Numbered from the stretch's first letter, positions 45,352-56,955 are shown. The stretch is 64,000 bases of DNA from Streptacidiphilus rugosus AM-16 (GCF_000744655.1 NZ_JQMJ01000004.1:1240001-1304000), one strand, 5' to 3'. The notes: a model not told the origin generated them from the letters alone. Program-made: numbers and translations.

Positions 45352-45571
45352 GCCCGCCCCCGCCGTCCCGGCGCCACGACTCGTCCTGGCCCCGCGCGCA
45401 CCGCCGACCGGCTGAGAACCGCCGACGCGCTGCGAACCACGGATCCACTCGAACCCCCGCCCCGGGTGGCCCGCCGACGCGGCGCTCCGCGCCGGCCCGG
45501 CCGCCCCGCGCCCCGCGGTTCTCCTGAGTTCTTCCTTCATCCCGCCCTCCACCGAGGAACGAGGTACGTCC

Positions 45572-47143
45572 ATGCCCGTGCAGCCCAAGCAGCACTTCCT
45601 CCCGCACATCGACGAGGACAAGGTCTACCGGATCGAGATCGAGCACCTGAAGGCCAGCGCCGAGCGCACCAGCCCCGCGCACCGGGCCGTGCAGGGCACC
45701 AGCATGAAGGCGGTCGCGGCCGCGGGCGCCGTCCCCTACAGCACCAACGGCTGGGACAGCGTCTACGTGATCCCGCTGCCCGACGTGAACCGCGCGATCG
45801 CGGACAAGAAGACCTCGCCGACCAGCTGGTCGGCCGAGCTGCCCGCCTCGCTCTTCTCGCCGGCGATCTCCGGCACCGGGACCTTCGGCACCTGGTCGAT
45901 GGCGACCGGCGGCTCGGGCTCGATCGTCCGCATGCACATCCCCTTCACCGCGCAGATCAGCTCGGGGACCAACCACATCGCGGTGGCCGGCGGGGTGGCC
46001 TACGTCGAGGTGAAGCTGGTCTACATCCCGCAGCCGCCGAACCCGGACGGGACCACGCCGAACAACCTCAAGGTCCGTGCGACCGGCGGCAGTCCCGACG
46101 ACCCGGTGGTCACCGTCTCCTCGGTGACCTACACCTCGCCCACGCCCGCCGACCCGGCGCTGGACAACGTACTGGAGCAGCTGCTGGCGAAGTGGTTCAA
46201 CGCGAACCTGCAGAAGTTCCAGCAGGTCTTCGCCACCGTCAACCTGGGCGTCGAGGAGGCCTCCGGCGACTTCGCCTGGCTGAGCCCGACCGAGACCGAC
46301 TACGCCTACATCGACAACGCCAACATCAACCACGCGCTGCTCGGCGTGCTGTGCATGACCGAGGGCCGCAGCTCCGAGGAGGCGATCCAGGAGATCTCCG
46401 CCGGCGCCATCCCGGAGGGCGCGCGGGCGAGCTTCAACCTCTCGTTGGAGCGGTTCATGTCGAAGATGGCGCTGCCGGGCCTGCCGATCGAGTTCCCGCA
46501 CGCGGCCAAGGGCACGTTCGTGCTGGGTAACGACGACACGCAGATCTCCGCCACCTCCAGCTTCAACCTGGACGCGGTGAGCGTGGCGGGCGTGAACTAC
46601 ACGCCGAACGTCACCTCGTTCACGATGACGCTCAGCGGCGCCACCATGGAGACCTACCTCTACATCCACACCCCGATCTCGCCGGGAATCGACGCCTACT
46701 GCGAGATCACCTACTACAACACCATGACGCTGGCCACGAAGGCGGACGGCAGCCAGTCGCTGACCTGGGTCCAGAGCAAGCCGACCGACGAGAAGACCTG
46801 GTACACGGTGGCCTCCTGGGTCACCATCACCGAGGCCATCGCCGACATCGTCCTCGCCGTGATCGGCGCGGTGGTCGGCGGCGTGGTGACCTCGGTGGAG
46901 CGGGTGGTGGCGCGGGTGCTGATCGCGCTGCTGGTCGGCGGCGTGGTCTCGGCGGTGGCGGCGGTGCTGGAGAAGGTGCCCGAGTGGATCGCCGGGACGG
47001 TGCCGGACGCCATCCCCTCCATCAACGCGCTGGTGGACGGGGCGACCAAGCCCACGAAGTGGGCGGACTCCACCGACTTCAAGATCACTGAGGTGGTCCT
47101 CAACGGCGGTCTCCAGCTGGGCGGGAACCCCTTCGGTTCCTGA
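45572..47143 (+). CDS. P47/TULIP-family protein, second of two tandem copies
   Basis: A 523-residue paralogue of the preceding gene. Residues 1-55 are a polar leader. The P47 signature NGWDSVYVIPLPDVNRAIAD lies at about 57-76, and FGTWSMATGGSGSIVRMHIP at about 107-126. Near residues 415-475 is a long hydrophobic run (ITEAIADIVLAVIGAVVGGV and following) that could insert in or bind lipid, and the end reads ITEVVLNGGLQLGG. The two genes are 220 nt apart and likely co-transcribed. No botulinum-like neurotoxin, NTNH or other toxin gene is adjacent. Function is inferred only from fold family: lipid or hydrophobic-ligand binding. Confidence 0.8.
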   Translation: MPVQPKQHFLPHIDEDKVYRIEIEHLKASAERTSPAHRAVQGTSMKAVAAAGAVPYSTNGWDSVYVIPLPDVNRAIADKKTSPTSWSAELPASLFSPAISGTGTFGTWSMATGGSGSIVRMHIPFTAQISSGTNHIAVAGGVAYVEVKLVYIPQPPNPDGTTPNNLKVRATGGSPDDPVVTVSSVTYTSPTPADPALDNVLEQLLAKWFNANLQKFQQVFATVNLGVEEASGDFAWLSPTETDYAYIDNANINHALLGVLCMTEGRSSEEAIQEISAGAIPEGARASFNLSLERFMSKMALPGLPIEFPHAAKGTFVLGNDDTQISATSSFNLDAVSVAGVNYTPNVTSFTMTLSGATMETYLYIHTPISPGIDAYCEITYYNTMTLATKADGSQSLTWVQSKPTDEKTWYTVASWVTITEAIADIVLAVIGAVVGGVVTSVERVVARVLIALLVGGVVSAVAAVLEKVPEWIAGTVPDAIPSINALVDGATKPTKWADSTDFKITEVVLNGGLQLGGNPFGS

Positions 47144-47155
47144 GCCGCGGCGACG

Positions 47156-47202
47156 CGCCGGTGCCCGTCGACGACCTCCACACTCGTCGACGGGCGCCGG
47201 CG
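47156..47202. terminator. bidirectional hairpin terminator after the P47-like genes
   Basis: A 19-bp stem (47156-47174 with 47184-47202, one G-T wobble) with a 9-nt loop, between the convergent P47-like gene and the permease. Confidence 0.85.
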
Positions 47203-47212
47203 CGCCGGCCGG

Positions 47213-48775
47213 TCAGCCCTCGGCCGGCCGCTCCGCGGCGGGCGGGGGAACCGGCACCAGGACCGGCGCCGCCGCGGCGGCACGTCGGTAACGCAGGTAG
47301 AGGCCGAGGCCGACGGCGACGATGACCGCGGTGAAGACGATCGCGCCCCACTGGAAGTACCAGTGGTCGTTGCCGTAGACGGCGGCCCGCGGCCAGGCCA
47401 GGTTGACGGTCATCGCCGCGCCGTAGACGACGGCGACCAGGTTCACCGGCAGGCCCCAGCGGCCCAGGTTGAACCACGGCCCGTGGCCGTCGGCGGGCCA
47501 GTCCCCGCGCAGCCGCCGCAGCAGCATCGGCGCGGTGACCATCAGGTAGGGGATGTAGAAGAGGATGATCGCGACCGAGGTCAGGATGTAGAAGGCGCGC
47601 TGGTTGCCGATGTTGACCAGCAGCAGCACGATCGTCAGCACCCCGGTCAGCAGGGCCGGGACGACCGGGGTCCGCGAGCGCTTCGACACCTGCGACATGG
47701 CCCGGCCGAAGGGCAGCCGACCGTCCCTGGCCATCGCGAACACCAGCCGGATCGCGGCCGTCTGCACGGCGAGGCAGCAGACGGTGACGGCGATGGCCGA
47801 GCAGACCAGGAAGACGTCGCCCAGGCCGTTGCCCAGCGTGGACTTGATCAGGTACGGCATGCCGAGGGTGCCGAGCTCCTGCGCCTTGATGTTGCCCACC
47901 GCCATCATGCCGATCAGCATCAGCAGGCCGCCCGCGACGAAGGCGGCGGTCAGCGCGCGCAGGATCGCCCGCGGCGCGTGGCGGCGCGGTTCGAGGGTCT
48001 CCTCGGCCAGCGCGCCCGCCGTGTCGAAGCCGTAGAAGACGTAGGCGCTCATGATCGAGGCGATCATGAAGCCGCCGAGGTAGCCCAGCGAGGTGCCCGC
48101 CCCGGCGCCCTGGGTGTGCAGCACGATCTGCGGGCCGCGCTTGATGTGCACGGCCAGCATCACGATGAGCAGGGTGACCGCGGTGAGTTCGACGGCGACG
48201 CCGAGGTTGTTGATCTTCGCCATCAGCCGCACGCCGACGATGTTGACGACAGTCGTGAAGACGACCAGGCCGAGGCCGAGCAGGATCGCGTTCTTCGCGC
48301 CCGCCGGGGTGTTGGTCAGCCCCGCGTCGGCCGCGCCGCCGACGATCTGGAAGGCGAGCGACACCTGCGGCAGGATCACCTGGTAGGCGACGGCCACGGC
48401 CGCCGCCGTCACGACCGCGCCGATCGCCATGATCCAGCCGGCCATCCAGGAGGTCACCGGGCGGGCGATCTGCTTGGACCACTGGTAGACGCCGCCGGCC
48501 AGCGGGAACTGCCCGGCCATCTCGGCGAAACAGAGCGCGACGCAGAGCTGACCGAGGAAGACCAGCGGCCAGCTCCAGATGAACGCGGGCCCGCCCGCGC
48601 CGAAGCCGAACCCGAAGAGCTGGAACACGCCGGTCATGATCGAGATGTAGCTGAATCCGGCCGCGAAACTGGAGAAGGAGCCGAGCGAACGCTCCAGCTC
48701 CTGCTTGTATCCGAACCGGGCCAGGTCGTGGGTGTCGTCGCCGGGCCTGACGGCGCTCGTGGTGTCGGGACGCAT
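47213..48775 (-). CDS. APC-superfamily amino acid/amine permease
   Basis: A 520-residue permease with about 12 membrane helices. The N-terminal cytoplasmic part ends in the family motif RFGYKQELERSLGSFSSFAA, then FSYISIMTGVFQLFGFGFGA and PLAGGVYQWSKQIA, typical of the GABA/choline/ethanolamine branch of APC transporters. ATG 48775 follows GAGGAGG. Divergent from the dimethylglycine oxidase and preceded by a CTGTyTCA-N5-CGCA motif on its own strand, so import of choline, betaine or a related amine is likely. Confidence 0.88.
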   Translation of the reverse strand: MRPDTTSAVRPGDDTHDLARFGYKQELERSLGSFSSFAAGFSYISIMTGVFQLFGFGFGAGGPAFIWSWPLVFLGQLCVALCFAEMAGQFPLAGGVYQWSKQIARPVTSWMAGWIMAIGAVVTAAAVAVAYQVILPQVSLAFQIVGGAADAGLTNTPAGAKNAILLGLGLVVFTTVVNIVGVRLMAKINNLGVAVELTAVTLLIVMLAVHIKRGPQIVLHTQGAGAGTSLGYLGGFMIASIMSAYVFYGFDTAGALAEETLEPRRHAPRAILRALTAAFVAGGLLMLIGMMAVGNIKAQELGTLGMPYLIKSTLGNGLGDVFLVCSAIAVTVCCLAVQTAAIRLVFAMARDGRLPFGRAMSQVSKRSRTPVVPALLTGVLTIVLLLVNIGNQRAFYILTSVAIILFYIPYLMVTAPMLLRRLRGDWPADGHGPWFNLGRWGLPVNLVAVVYGAAMTVNLAWPRAAVYGNDHWYFQWGAIVFTAVIVAVGLGLYLRYRRAAAAAPVLVPVPPPAAERPAEG

Positions 48776-48793
48776 GGCCGCCTCCTCAGGAGG

Positions 48794-48812
48794 GTTGCGC
48801 CAAGTGAGACAG
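48794..48812 (-). promoter_or_regulatory. shared betaine-regulon motif, copy 3 (permease side)
   Basis: Read on the minus strand, CTGTcTCActtggCGCAAC keeps the CTGT-TCA-N5-CGCA spacing of the copies at 37117 and 48961. It lies 19 nt upstream of the permease start, where a bound protein would block transcription or initiation. Confidence 0.5.
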
Positions 48813-48845
48813 CCGCCTCGATGCGCAACGTGCCGCCGAGTATGA

Positions 48846-51500
<2,655 letters not shown>

Positions 51501-51673
51501 CGCCGGTCCGGCGGCCCGTTCGGCCCGCCGTCGGGCCGCAGGGTCGTCGGGTCGACTCGCGGGGACCGTCGGATCGGCTCGCGACGACCTTCGGGCCCGA
51601 CCGGCAACCGCCGTGCCCGCCGACAGCTCCGCCCGGTGCACCCATCGCCCGCCCGCAGAGAGGACGCCCCGCC

Positions 51674-52816
51674 GTGACCGCGACCGAGCTCCCGCCCAGC
51701 CTGCTCAGCACCCTGCCCGGCGACGCCTACACCTCGGCCGAGGTCTTCGCCGCCGAGCAGGAGCGGATCTTCGAGGCGCTCTGGTTCTGCGCCGTCCGCG
51801 CCTCCGACGTGGAGACGCCGGGACGTTTCCGCACCGTGCAGGTCGGCCGGGAGAGCGTGATCGTCACCCGGTCGCGCGACGGCGCGGTGCGGGCCTTCCT
51901 GAACGTGTGCCGGCATCGCGGGGCGCGGATCTGCACCGAGGAGTCCGGGGAGGTCAGGCGTACGCTGCGCTGCACGTACCACGCCTGGTCCTACGACCTG
52001 GACGGCCGCCTGGTCGCCGCGCCCAACCTGGCCACCATGCCGGACATCGACCGGCAGACCTACGGACTGATCCCGGTCCACGTCCGCGAGTGGCTCGGCT
52101 ATGTGTGGGTCTGCCTCGCGGACGAGCCGCCCGCCTTCGAGCAGGACGTCATCGGCGCGGCCACCGAACGCCTGGGCGACCCCACCGCGATCGACCGCTA
52201 CCAGTCAGGGGACCTGGCGGTCGGGCGGAGGATCCGCTACGACGTGGCGGCGAACTGGAAGCTGATCGTCGAGAACTTCATGGAGTGCTACCACTGCGCC
52301 ACCATCCACCCCGAACTCACGGACGTGCTGCCGGAGTTCGCGCGCGGCTACGCGGCCCAGTACTACGTCGGCCACGGCGCGCAGTTCGCGCCCACGGCGG
52401 AGGGGTTCACCGTCGACGGCAGCGCGGGCGTGACGCGGATCGAGACCGTCGCCCCCGAGCAGGACCGCCGCTACTACGCCGTCACCGTGAAGCCGCAGAC
52501 CTTCATCAACCTGGTGCCCGACCAGGTCATCGTGCTGCGGATGTTCCCGCTGGCGGCCGACCGCACGGTCGTGGAGTGCGACTGGCTGTTCCGCGCGGAC
52601 GTCGTCGAGGCCGGGACCGACCTGTCCCGCTCGGTGGAACTGTTCCACCGGGTCAACCAGCAGGACTTCGACGCCTGCGAACGCTGCCAGCCCGGCATGT
52701 CCTCACGCGCCTACGCGCGTGGCGGCGTGCTGGTGCCGAGCGAGCACCACATCCGGGCCTTCCACACCTGGGTGGCCGCGCGGCTGGGCGGGACGGGCGT
52801 GGCCGGGACCGCGTGA
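51674..52816 (+). CDS. gbcA: Rieske oxygenase alpha subunit, glycine betaine monooxygenase-like
   Basis: A 380-residue ring-hydroxylating-type oxygenase. The Rieske 2Fe-2S ligands are in NVCRHRGARIC and CTYHAWSYDLDG (about residues 78-107). The mononuclear iron site is in IVENFMECYHCATIHPELTD (about 198-217). GbcA-like enzymes demethylate glycine betaine to dimethylglycine, which fits the dimethylglycine oxidase next to it. The partner reductase GbcB is not in the window. Carnitine- or stachydrine-type substrates cannot be excluded. GTG at 51674. Confidence 0.85.
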   Translation: MTATELPPSLLSTLPGDAYTSAEVFAAEQERIFEALWFCAVRASDVETPGRFRTVQVGRESVIVTRSRDGAVRAFLNVCRHRGARICTEESGEVRRTLRCTYHAWSYDLDGRLVAAPNLATMPDIDRQTYGLIPVHVREWLGYVWVCLADEPPAFEQDVIGAATERLGDPTAIDRYQSGDLAVGRRIRYDVAANWKLIVENFMECYHCATIHPELTDVLPEFARGYAAQYYVGHGAQFAPTAEGFTVDGSAGVTRIETVAPEQDRRYYAVTVKPQTFINLVPDQVIVLRMFPLAADRTVVECDWLFRADVVEAGTDLSRSVELFHRVNQQDFDACERCQPGMSSRAYARGGVLVPSEHHIRAFHTWVAARLGGTGVAGTA

Positions 52817-52972
52817 CCCGCCGGGCAGAACCCGGGCCAGGGCGGGGCGAAGGTCTCGAGAGGCTCCGTGGCCGCCGTCCATCGTCGCCGACCGGGCTCC
52901 GCGGTCGACGGCTGTCGACAATCACAGTCCCCCGCCGGGCCCAGTCGTCGCGCGACACAGCCGCCGAGCGGC

Positions 52973-53191
52973 TCAGTCGTCGCCGGGCCACTGGCCGGGG
53001 TGGTCGAGCCAGGAGACCAGGTCCGGCGAGTAGGGGTCCTCCCCGGGGTAGTCCTCCTCCATCCGCTCCTCGAACTCACGGCGGGACATGGGCACATGGT
53101 GCGCGCCACGGAAGGAGATCAGCCGGTACTGGTGATCGTCCCCGAAAAGGCCGACCTGCACGGGAAGCTCGGATCCGGATACCTCACCCAT
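52973..53191 (-). CDS. small acidic hypothetical protein
   Basis: A 72-residue protein: MGEVSGSELPVQVGLFGDDH, then YRLISFRGAHHVPMSRREFE and PYSPDLVSWLDHPGQWPGDD. GGGAG precedes the ATG at 53191. No family recognised. Convergent with the Rieske gene. Confidence 0.6.
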   Translation of the reverse strand: MGEVSGSELPVQVGLFGDDHQYRLISFRGAHHVPMSRREFEERMEEDYPGEDPYSPDLVSWLDHPGQWPGDD

Positions 53192-53375
53192 ACCGCTCCC
53201 ACCTGCTCCTTCGACCCGCCGCACCGCGCTGTTGCACAGAAGCGTCGCCCCGCACCTGCCAGGGCGCAACCCCAGTTCCCACAGCGCGTCCGCCGCCCCG
53301 GGAACGCGCCGATTCCGCCGGGATCTGGCCTCGGCGACGCCGGCGGGTGCATGGTGGCGCGGGGGGTGGTCTCGT

Positions 53376-53792
53376 ATGGGGCTGAGCCATGAGATCTCGC
53401 TGCGCTGCCGGCACTGTCTGATCGTGTACTCCGGGGAGACGGTGGCCGTCATTCCTCGGCGCTGGCGGTTCCGTACCTACGACCGGCGGTTCCGGGTGGA
53501 CGGTCAGTGGCCGACCAGTCCCGTGCGGGCGGTCCGGCAACGCTACTGGCGGCGGCTGCGGGTGCTGGTGCTGCCCGTGGACGCGATGCTGCCGATCGTT
53601 CTCTCCCCCGGCTCCGGCCGCTTTCCGCGGCGCACGCCGCCGACGCTGACCTTCGCGCACGCCAAGCGGCGCGACCAGCGGATCACCGTGAGAGTCACGG
53701 TCGGCCTGCTGGTCAAGGACGGCGACGTGATCGAACGCATCAACCACACGATCGCCGCGCGGACGGGGCGGACCGGCCGGTCGGGGCGGTGA
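53376..53792 (+). CDS. hypothetical protein, basic
   Basis: A 138-residue arginine-rich protein beginning MGLSHEISLRCRHCLIVYSG, which contains a C-x-x-C pair. The rest has beta-like alternation and the tail ARTGRTGRSGR. GGGGGTGG precedes the ATG. Function unknown. Confidence 0.55.
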   Translation: MGLSHEISLRCRHCLIVYSGETVAVIPRRWRFRTYDRRFRVDGQWPTSPVRAVRQRYWRRLRVLVLPVDAMLPIVLSPGSGRFPRRTPPTLTFAHAKRRDQRITVRVTVGLLVKDGDVIERINHTIAARTGRTGRSGR

Positions 53793-53880
53793 GGACGGGC
53801 CTGAGCCGTTCCGCCCGAGTGGCGGCCCCGGCGGTCCCGGCGCAAGGTGGTCGTACCGAACCCGGGAGGAGAGATCTGCC

Positions 53881-54090
53881 ATGAGCGTTCTCGACAAGGT
53901 CAAGAGCATGCTCAAAGGCCATGAGAGCCAGGCCGGCCAGGCCGTGGACAAGGCCGGAGACATGATCGACTCGAAGACCGACGGAAAGTACGCCAGCCAG
54001 GTCGACATGGTCCAGGACCAGGCCAAGAAGCAACTGGGGGTCGACGAGCAGCCTCCGCCCCCGGCCGACGGCGGGCAGCCCGCTCCCTGA
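53881..54090 (+). CDS. MT0933/Rv0909-like antitoxin family protein
   Basis: A 69-residue protein with the pattern of the MT0933-like antitoxin family: MSVLDKVKSMLKGHESQAGQ, AVDKAGDMIDSKTDGKYASQ, VDMVQDQAKKQLG. In Mycobacterium, Rv0909 pairs with the SRPBCC toxin Rv0910; no such gene is adjacent here. The family is abundant in Streptomyces without a toxin partner, so a stress role is as likely. GGGAGGAGAG precedes the ATG. Confidence 0.85.
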   Translation: MSVLDKVKSMLKGHESQAGQAVDKAGDMIDSKTDGKYASQVDMVQDQAKKQLGVDEQPPPPADGGQPAP

Positions 54091-54135
54091 CGGACCGGAT
54101 CACCGTCCCCGTGCGGCACGCAGGACGACATCCGC

Positions 54136-54197
54136 GGCCGCCTGGCGGTCCGACGACGTCACCCCAGCTGGGTGACGTCGTCGGTCACCAGGCGGCC
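54136..54197. terminator. long nested hairpin overlapping the GNAT stop codon
   Basis: An inner perfect stem (54150-54164 with 54170-54184, loop cagct) is extended by outer 10-bp arms ggccgcctgg / ccaggcggcc (54136-54145 and 54188-54197). It sits between convergent genes, and the last codons of the GNAT gene form its right side. Confidence 0.8.
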
Positions 54198-54752
54198 GTG
54201 GATGTGTTCGTCGTGGAGCAGGCCGTCCCCGTAGCGGTAGGAGAGCCGCAGCGTGCCCTCGTGCAGGAAGCCCGACCGTTCCGCCACCCGGCAGGACGCC
54301 GGGTTCTCCGCCGCGTGGCACAGCTCGAGCCTGACCACACCGAACGCTTCGAACGCCCAGGTGGAGACGGCCAGGAGCGCCTCCACGGCGAACCCGCGTC
54401 CGCGCGCCTCCGGCGCCACCCGGTAACCCACCTCGGCCGACGCGCTGCGCTCGTTGACGCTGTGCACCGCGATGTTGCCCAGCACGGCGCGCTCGCCGGC
54501 CACCGCGCCGCTCGCGCTGCCGCCCTCGCCCCCGTTGTCGAGGATCAGAAAGGTGGCGTGCGTTCCGTCGGTCCAGTCCGCCGCGCGCAGGCACCAGTCC
54601 CGCGCGCTCGCCTCGTCGGTCACCCCGCGCAGCGGATTCCACAGCGCCACGTCCGGATCGCTGGCCAGCCGCAGCACCGCGTCGGCGTGCTCGGCGCCCG
54701 GCGCGGCCAGGAGTAGTCGTGGGGTGCGGAGTTGCGTCTCAGTGGGCGTCAC
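54159..54752 (-). CDS. GNAT-family N-acetyltransferase (RimJ/RimL-like)
   Basis: A 197-residue acetyltransferase: TQLRTPRLLLAAPGAEHADA at the start, then ASAEVGYRVAPEARGRGFAVEA, which holds the acetyl-CoA-binding R-x-x-G-x-G/A loop, and AENPASCRVAERSGFLHEGT. This is the order of the RimJ/RimL subgroup. Substrate not known. Its 3' end doubles as part of a terminator hairpin. Confidence 0.88.
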   Translation of the reverse strand: MTPTETQLRTPRLLLAAPGAEHADAVLRLASDPDVALWNPLRGVTDEASARDWCLRAADWTDGTHATFLILDNGGEGGSASGAVAGERAVLGNIAVHSVNERSASAEVGYRVAPEARGRGFAVEALLAVSTWAFEAFGVVRLELCHAAENPASCRVAERSGFLHEGTLRLSYRYGDGLLHDEHIHGRLVTDDVTQLG

Positions 54753-54825
54753 CGCGTCAGGGTACGCCCGGGGCCGGGCCGGTGTGCAGGTCAGGGCGCG
54801 GGTCGGGCGCGGGTCAGGCCGAGCC

Positions 54826-55335
54826 CTACCAGCTCGCCCGCTCCGCGGCCTGCGCGCGGCAGCGCTGGACCACGGCGCCCGGGTCGATCGCCGCGCCGCG
54901 CAGGATCTCGGCCGCCCGGGAGTCCGCTATCGCGGCCAGCTCGCCGAGCAGGTCCAGCACGGTGCCGACGCCCCCGTGTCCGGCCCGTTCCAGCGCCCGC
55001 GCGGCGGAGGCGCTCCAGGCGAGCCCCGCCGAGCGCTCGGACTCGCGGTCGGCGACGCCCTCCCCCATCCGCCAGAGCCGCCCGAAGCCGATGCTGCGCT
55101 GCACGAGGTAGCCCATCAGCCGGGTCGCCTGCACGGGGAGCGGCGCGGCCACGCCGAGCGCGGAATCGTCCGACTCGAGTAACGCGTGCAGCAGATGCCC
55201 CGTGTCGACCTCGGGATCCCCCGCCCGCAGAGCCCTGCGCCTGGCCCGCGCCGCGACCGAGGCGAGCACGCCCACGGGCGTCGGCCCGCCTCGGGGGGCG
55301 GCGGCGGACAGGCTCCGCCGGGGGTCTACAGGCAC
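54826..55335 (-). CDS. Clp N-terminal domain protein
   Basis: A 169-residue helical protein resembling the N-terminal double-repeat (Clp_N) of ClpA/ClpC, without any AAA+ module. It has VLASVAARARRRALRAGDPE then VDTGHLLHALLESDDSALGV, and a second, weaker repeat GVGTVLDLLGELAAIADSRA. Stand-alone Clp_N proteins may act as adaptors or regulators. The GTG at 55335 is a best guess; the gene may start slightly elsewhere. Confidence 0.75.
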   Translation of the reverse strand: MPVDPRRSLSAAAPRGGPTPVGVLASVAARARRRALRAGDPEVDTGHLLHALLESDDSALGVAAPLPVQATRLMGYLVQRSIGFGRLWRMGEGVADRESERSAGLAWSASAARALERAGHGGVGTVLDLLGELAAIADSRAAEILRGAAIDPGAVVQRCRAQAAERASW

Positions 55336-55717
55336 AGGCGTCCACCACGTCGTCGAGGGGAGGGTTCTGCGGGGGCGAGTTCCACCGGCTCCGTCGTGGC
55401 CGGGCGCGCGAACGGGCGGGGCCGATGCGAGGGTCGGTCCTGCGTTACCCCGGCAGTCTGCTGCGCAGGGTGACCATTCGTCAACCCACAGATACGATCT
55501 TCCCATCGTGCAGGGCGACGGATTGTCGGGATTCGCCCCCGAGAAGTGGCACGACCTGCGACGATGCGCGGGGGGCAGCGGTAGCGTGCCACCGGCGTGC
55601 GCTCGGGACGCCCGGCGCACGCGCCGTGCGGACGCCCCCGTTCGGCTGCAACCACACCCGTGGTCCGGCCGTCGAACAGACCGTAGGCCCCGCACGCAGC
55701 CCACCAGGAGTGCTGTT
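55336..55717. other. intergenic interval, no gene seen
   Basis: About 380 nt between divergent genes. Open frames on both strands lack ribosome-binding sites and family-like composition. A TTGACG hexamer occurs on the minus strand at about 55480 without a convincing -10. Confidence 0.5.
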
Positions 55718-56260
55718 CTGATTCCCCCTCCCCCTACGACTCCCCCCGCCGCCAAGCCGCTGCTCTACCTGGACGTCGACGGCGTGCTCAACCCCGTCTG
55801 CCCGCGGCCGGGCAGCGGTTACACCCGGCATCGGCTGCTCCGCAGCGAGGTGCCGCTGAGCGCGTCGCACGGGGAGTGGTTGCGGGAGCTGGCCCAGGTG
55901 TACGAGCTGGCCTGGGCGAGCACCTGGGAGGCCTGGGCGAACCGGTGCATCGCACCGCTGCTCGGGCTTCCCGAACTGCCGTGGGTGGCCTGCGGCGCCG
56001 CGGCCGGCTCGGCCGACGGGGACTTCGCGCCGATCGTGCGGCACGCGGCGGGGCGGCCGTTCGCCTGGGTGGACGACCTGATCCCGCCCCGCCTGCTGCG
56101 CCGCTACGCGGACCGCAGCGACGTCCTGCTGCTGCCGGTCGAACCCGGCCAGGGCCTGCGCCGCGGCCACGTGGACCGCCTGCTGTCCCGGCCGCCGACG
56201 GCCGCACGGGTCAGCTCCGGTCCTCCGGAGCAGCCTCCGTGTCCGCGTCGGCCAGGATGA
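55718..56260 (+). CDS. HAD-like protein (Swiss Army Knife RNA-repair-type HAD domain)
   Basis: A 180-residue protein with the HAD motif I in KPLLYLDVDGVLNPVCPRPG, then ELAWASTWEAWANRCIAPLL and a late acidic motif FAWVDDLIPPRLLRRYAD. Such single-domain HAD proteins are common in Streptomyces; some belong to RNA-repair contexts, but substrate is not known. A CTG at 55718 with AGGAG 7 nt upstream is the only start that fits. The 3' end overlaps the convergent padR gene by 50 nt. Confidence 0.75.
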   Translation: MIPPPPTTPPAAKPLLYLDVDGVLNPVCPRPGSGYTRHRLLRSEVPLSASHGEWLRELAQVYELAWASTWEAWANRCIAPLLGLPELPWVACGAAAGSADGDFAPIVRHAAGRPFAWVDDLIPPRLLRRYADRSDVLLLPVEPGQGLRRGHVDRLLSRPPTAARVSSGPPEQPPCPRRPG

Positions 56261-56867
56261 GGTAGAGCCGCTTGCGCGCGTCGGCCAGCACGGCCAGCGC
56301 CTTCGCCCGCTGCTCGGGCGTGCCGGTCATCATGACCTGCCGCACCGCGTCCTTGACCGCGCCGCCGGCCCGGCCGAACTCGCGCACGACCTCCCAGTGC
56401 TCGCCCTGCGCGGCCTCCTCCCACGGGGCGTCCGGCCCCTGCTCGGCCTCGGTGCGGCCGGCGTCGGTGAGACTGAACAGCTTCTTGCCGCCGCTCTCCT
56501 CACTGGCGATGAGGCCTTCCTCGTCGAGCATCTGCAGCGTCGGGTAGACCGAGCCGGGGCTCGGCCGCCAGCTCCCCCCGGAGCGCTCGGCGATCTCGCG
56601 GATCATCTCGTAGCCGTGCATCGGCCGCTCCTTGAGCAGCGCGAGCAGCGACGCGCGCACGTCCCCGCGCCGCGCCCGCCCTCCATGCCGGCCACGCCCT
56701 CCCCCGCCGCCGCGCCCCCGCGGCCCGAACGGCCCGAACCCGGGCCCGAACGGCCCCCCGGGCCCACCGGGCCCACCGAATCCGGGCGGCCCGAACTCAC
56801 CGAAGGCCGGGCGGCCGGGGTTGTTCCTGCGGTCATTCCTCTGATCGAAGTGGTGTCGGGATCGCAT
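56211..56867 (-). CDS. PadR-family transcriptional regulator
   Basis: A 218-residue regulator. The first 65 residues are a Gly/Pro/Phe-rich low-complexity leader (PPGFGGPGGPGGPFGPGFGP), then the PadR winged helix: RASLLALLKERPMHGYEMIR, GGSWRPSPGSVYPTLQMLDE, EGLIASEESGGKKLFSLTDA, and a C-terminal dimerisation helix. Such leaders are found in actinobacterial PadR proteins. Autoregulation through the CGATATATCG site upstream is likely. Target unknown. Confidence 0.9.
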   Translation of the reverse strand: MRSRHHFDQRNDRRNNPGRPAFGEFGPPGFGGPGGPGGPFGPGFGPFGPRGRGGGGGRGRHGGRARRGDVRASLLALLKERPMHGYEMIREIAERSGGSWRPSPGSVYPTLQMLDEEGLIASEESGGKKLFSLTDAGRTEAEQGPDAPWEEAAQGEHWEVVREFGRAGGAVKDAVRQVMMTGTPEQRAKALAVLADARKRLYLILADADTEAAPEDRS

Positions 56868-56945
56868 GATCGATCTCCTTCTGCGAAGTGAAACGTGATG
56901 AATGAATGATCTCGACGACAGTCAAAGACTGTCTCGATGCATCAA

Positions 56946-56955
56946 CGATATATCG
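56946..56955. promoter_or_regulatory. candidate PadR operator
   Basis: CGATATATCG is a perfect 10-bp palindrome in an unusually AT-rich patch 79 nt upstream of the padR start. AT-rich ATAT-centred dyads are typical of PadR sites. The rest of the 56868-57252 gap holds no convincing gene. Confidence 0.55.

Noticed and set aside
44062-47143. A complete botulinum-like toxin cluster around the P47-type genes
   Set aside because: Only the two P47-like genes are present; no neurotoxin, NTNH or haemagglutinin-like gene is visible on either side.
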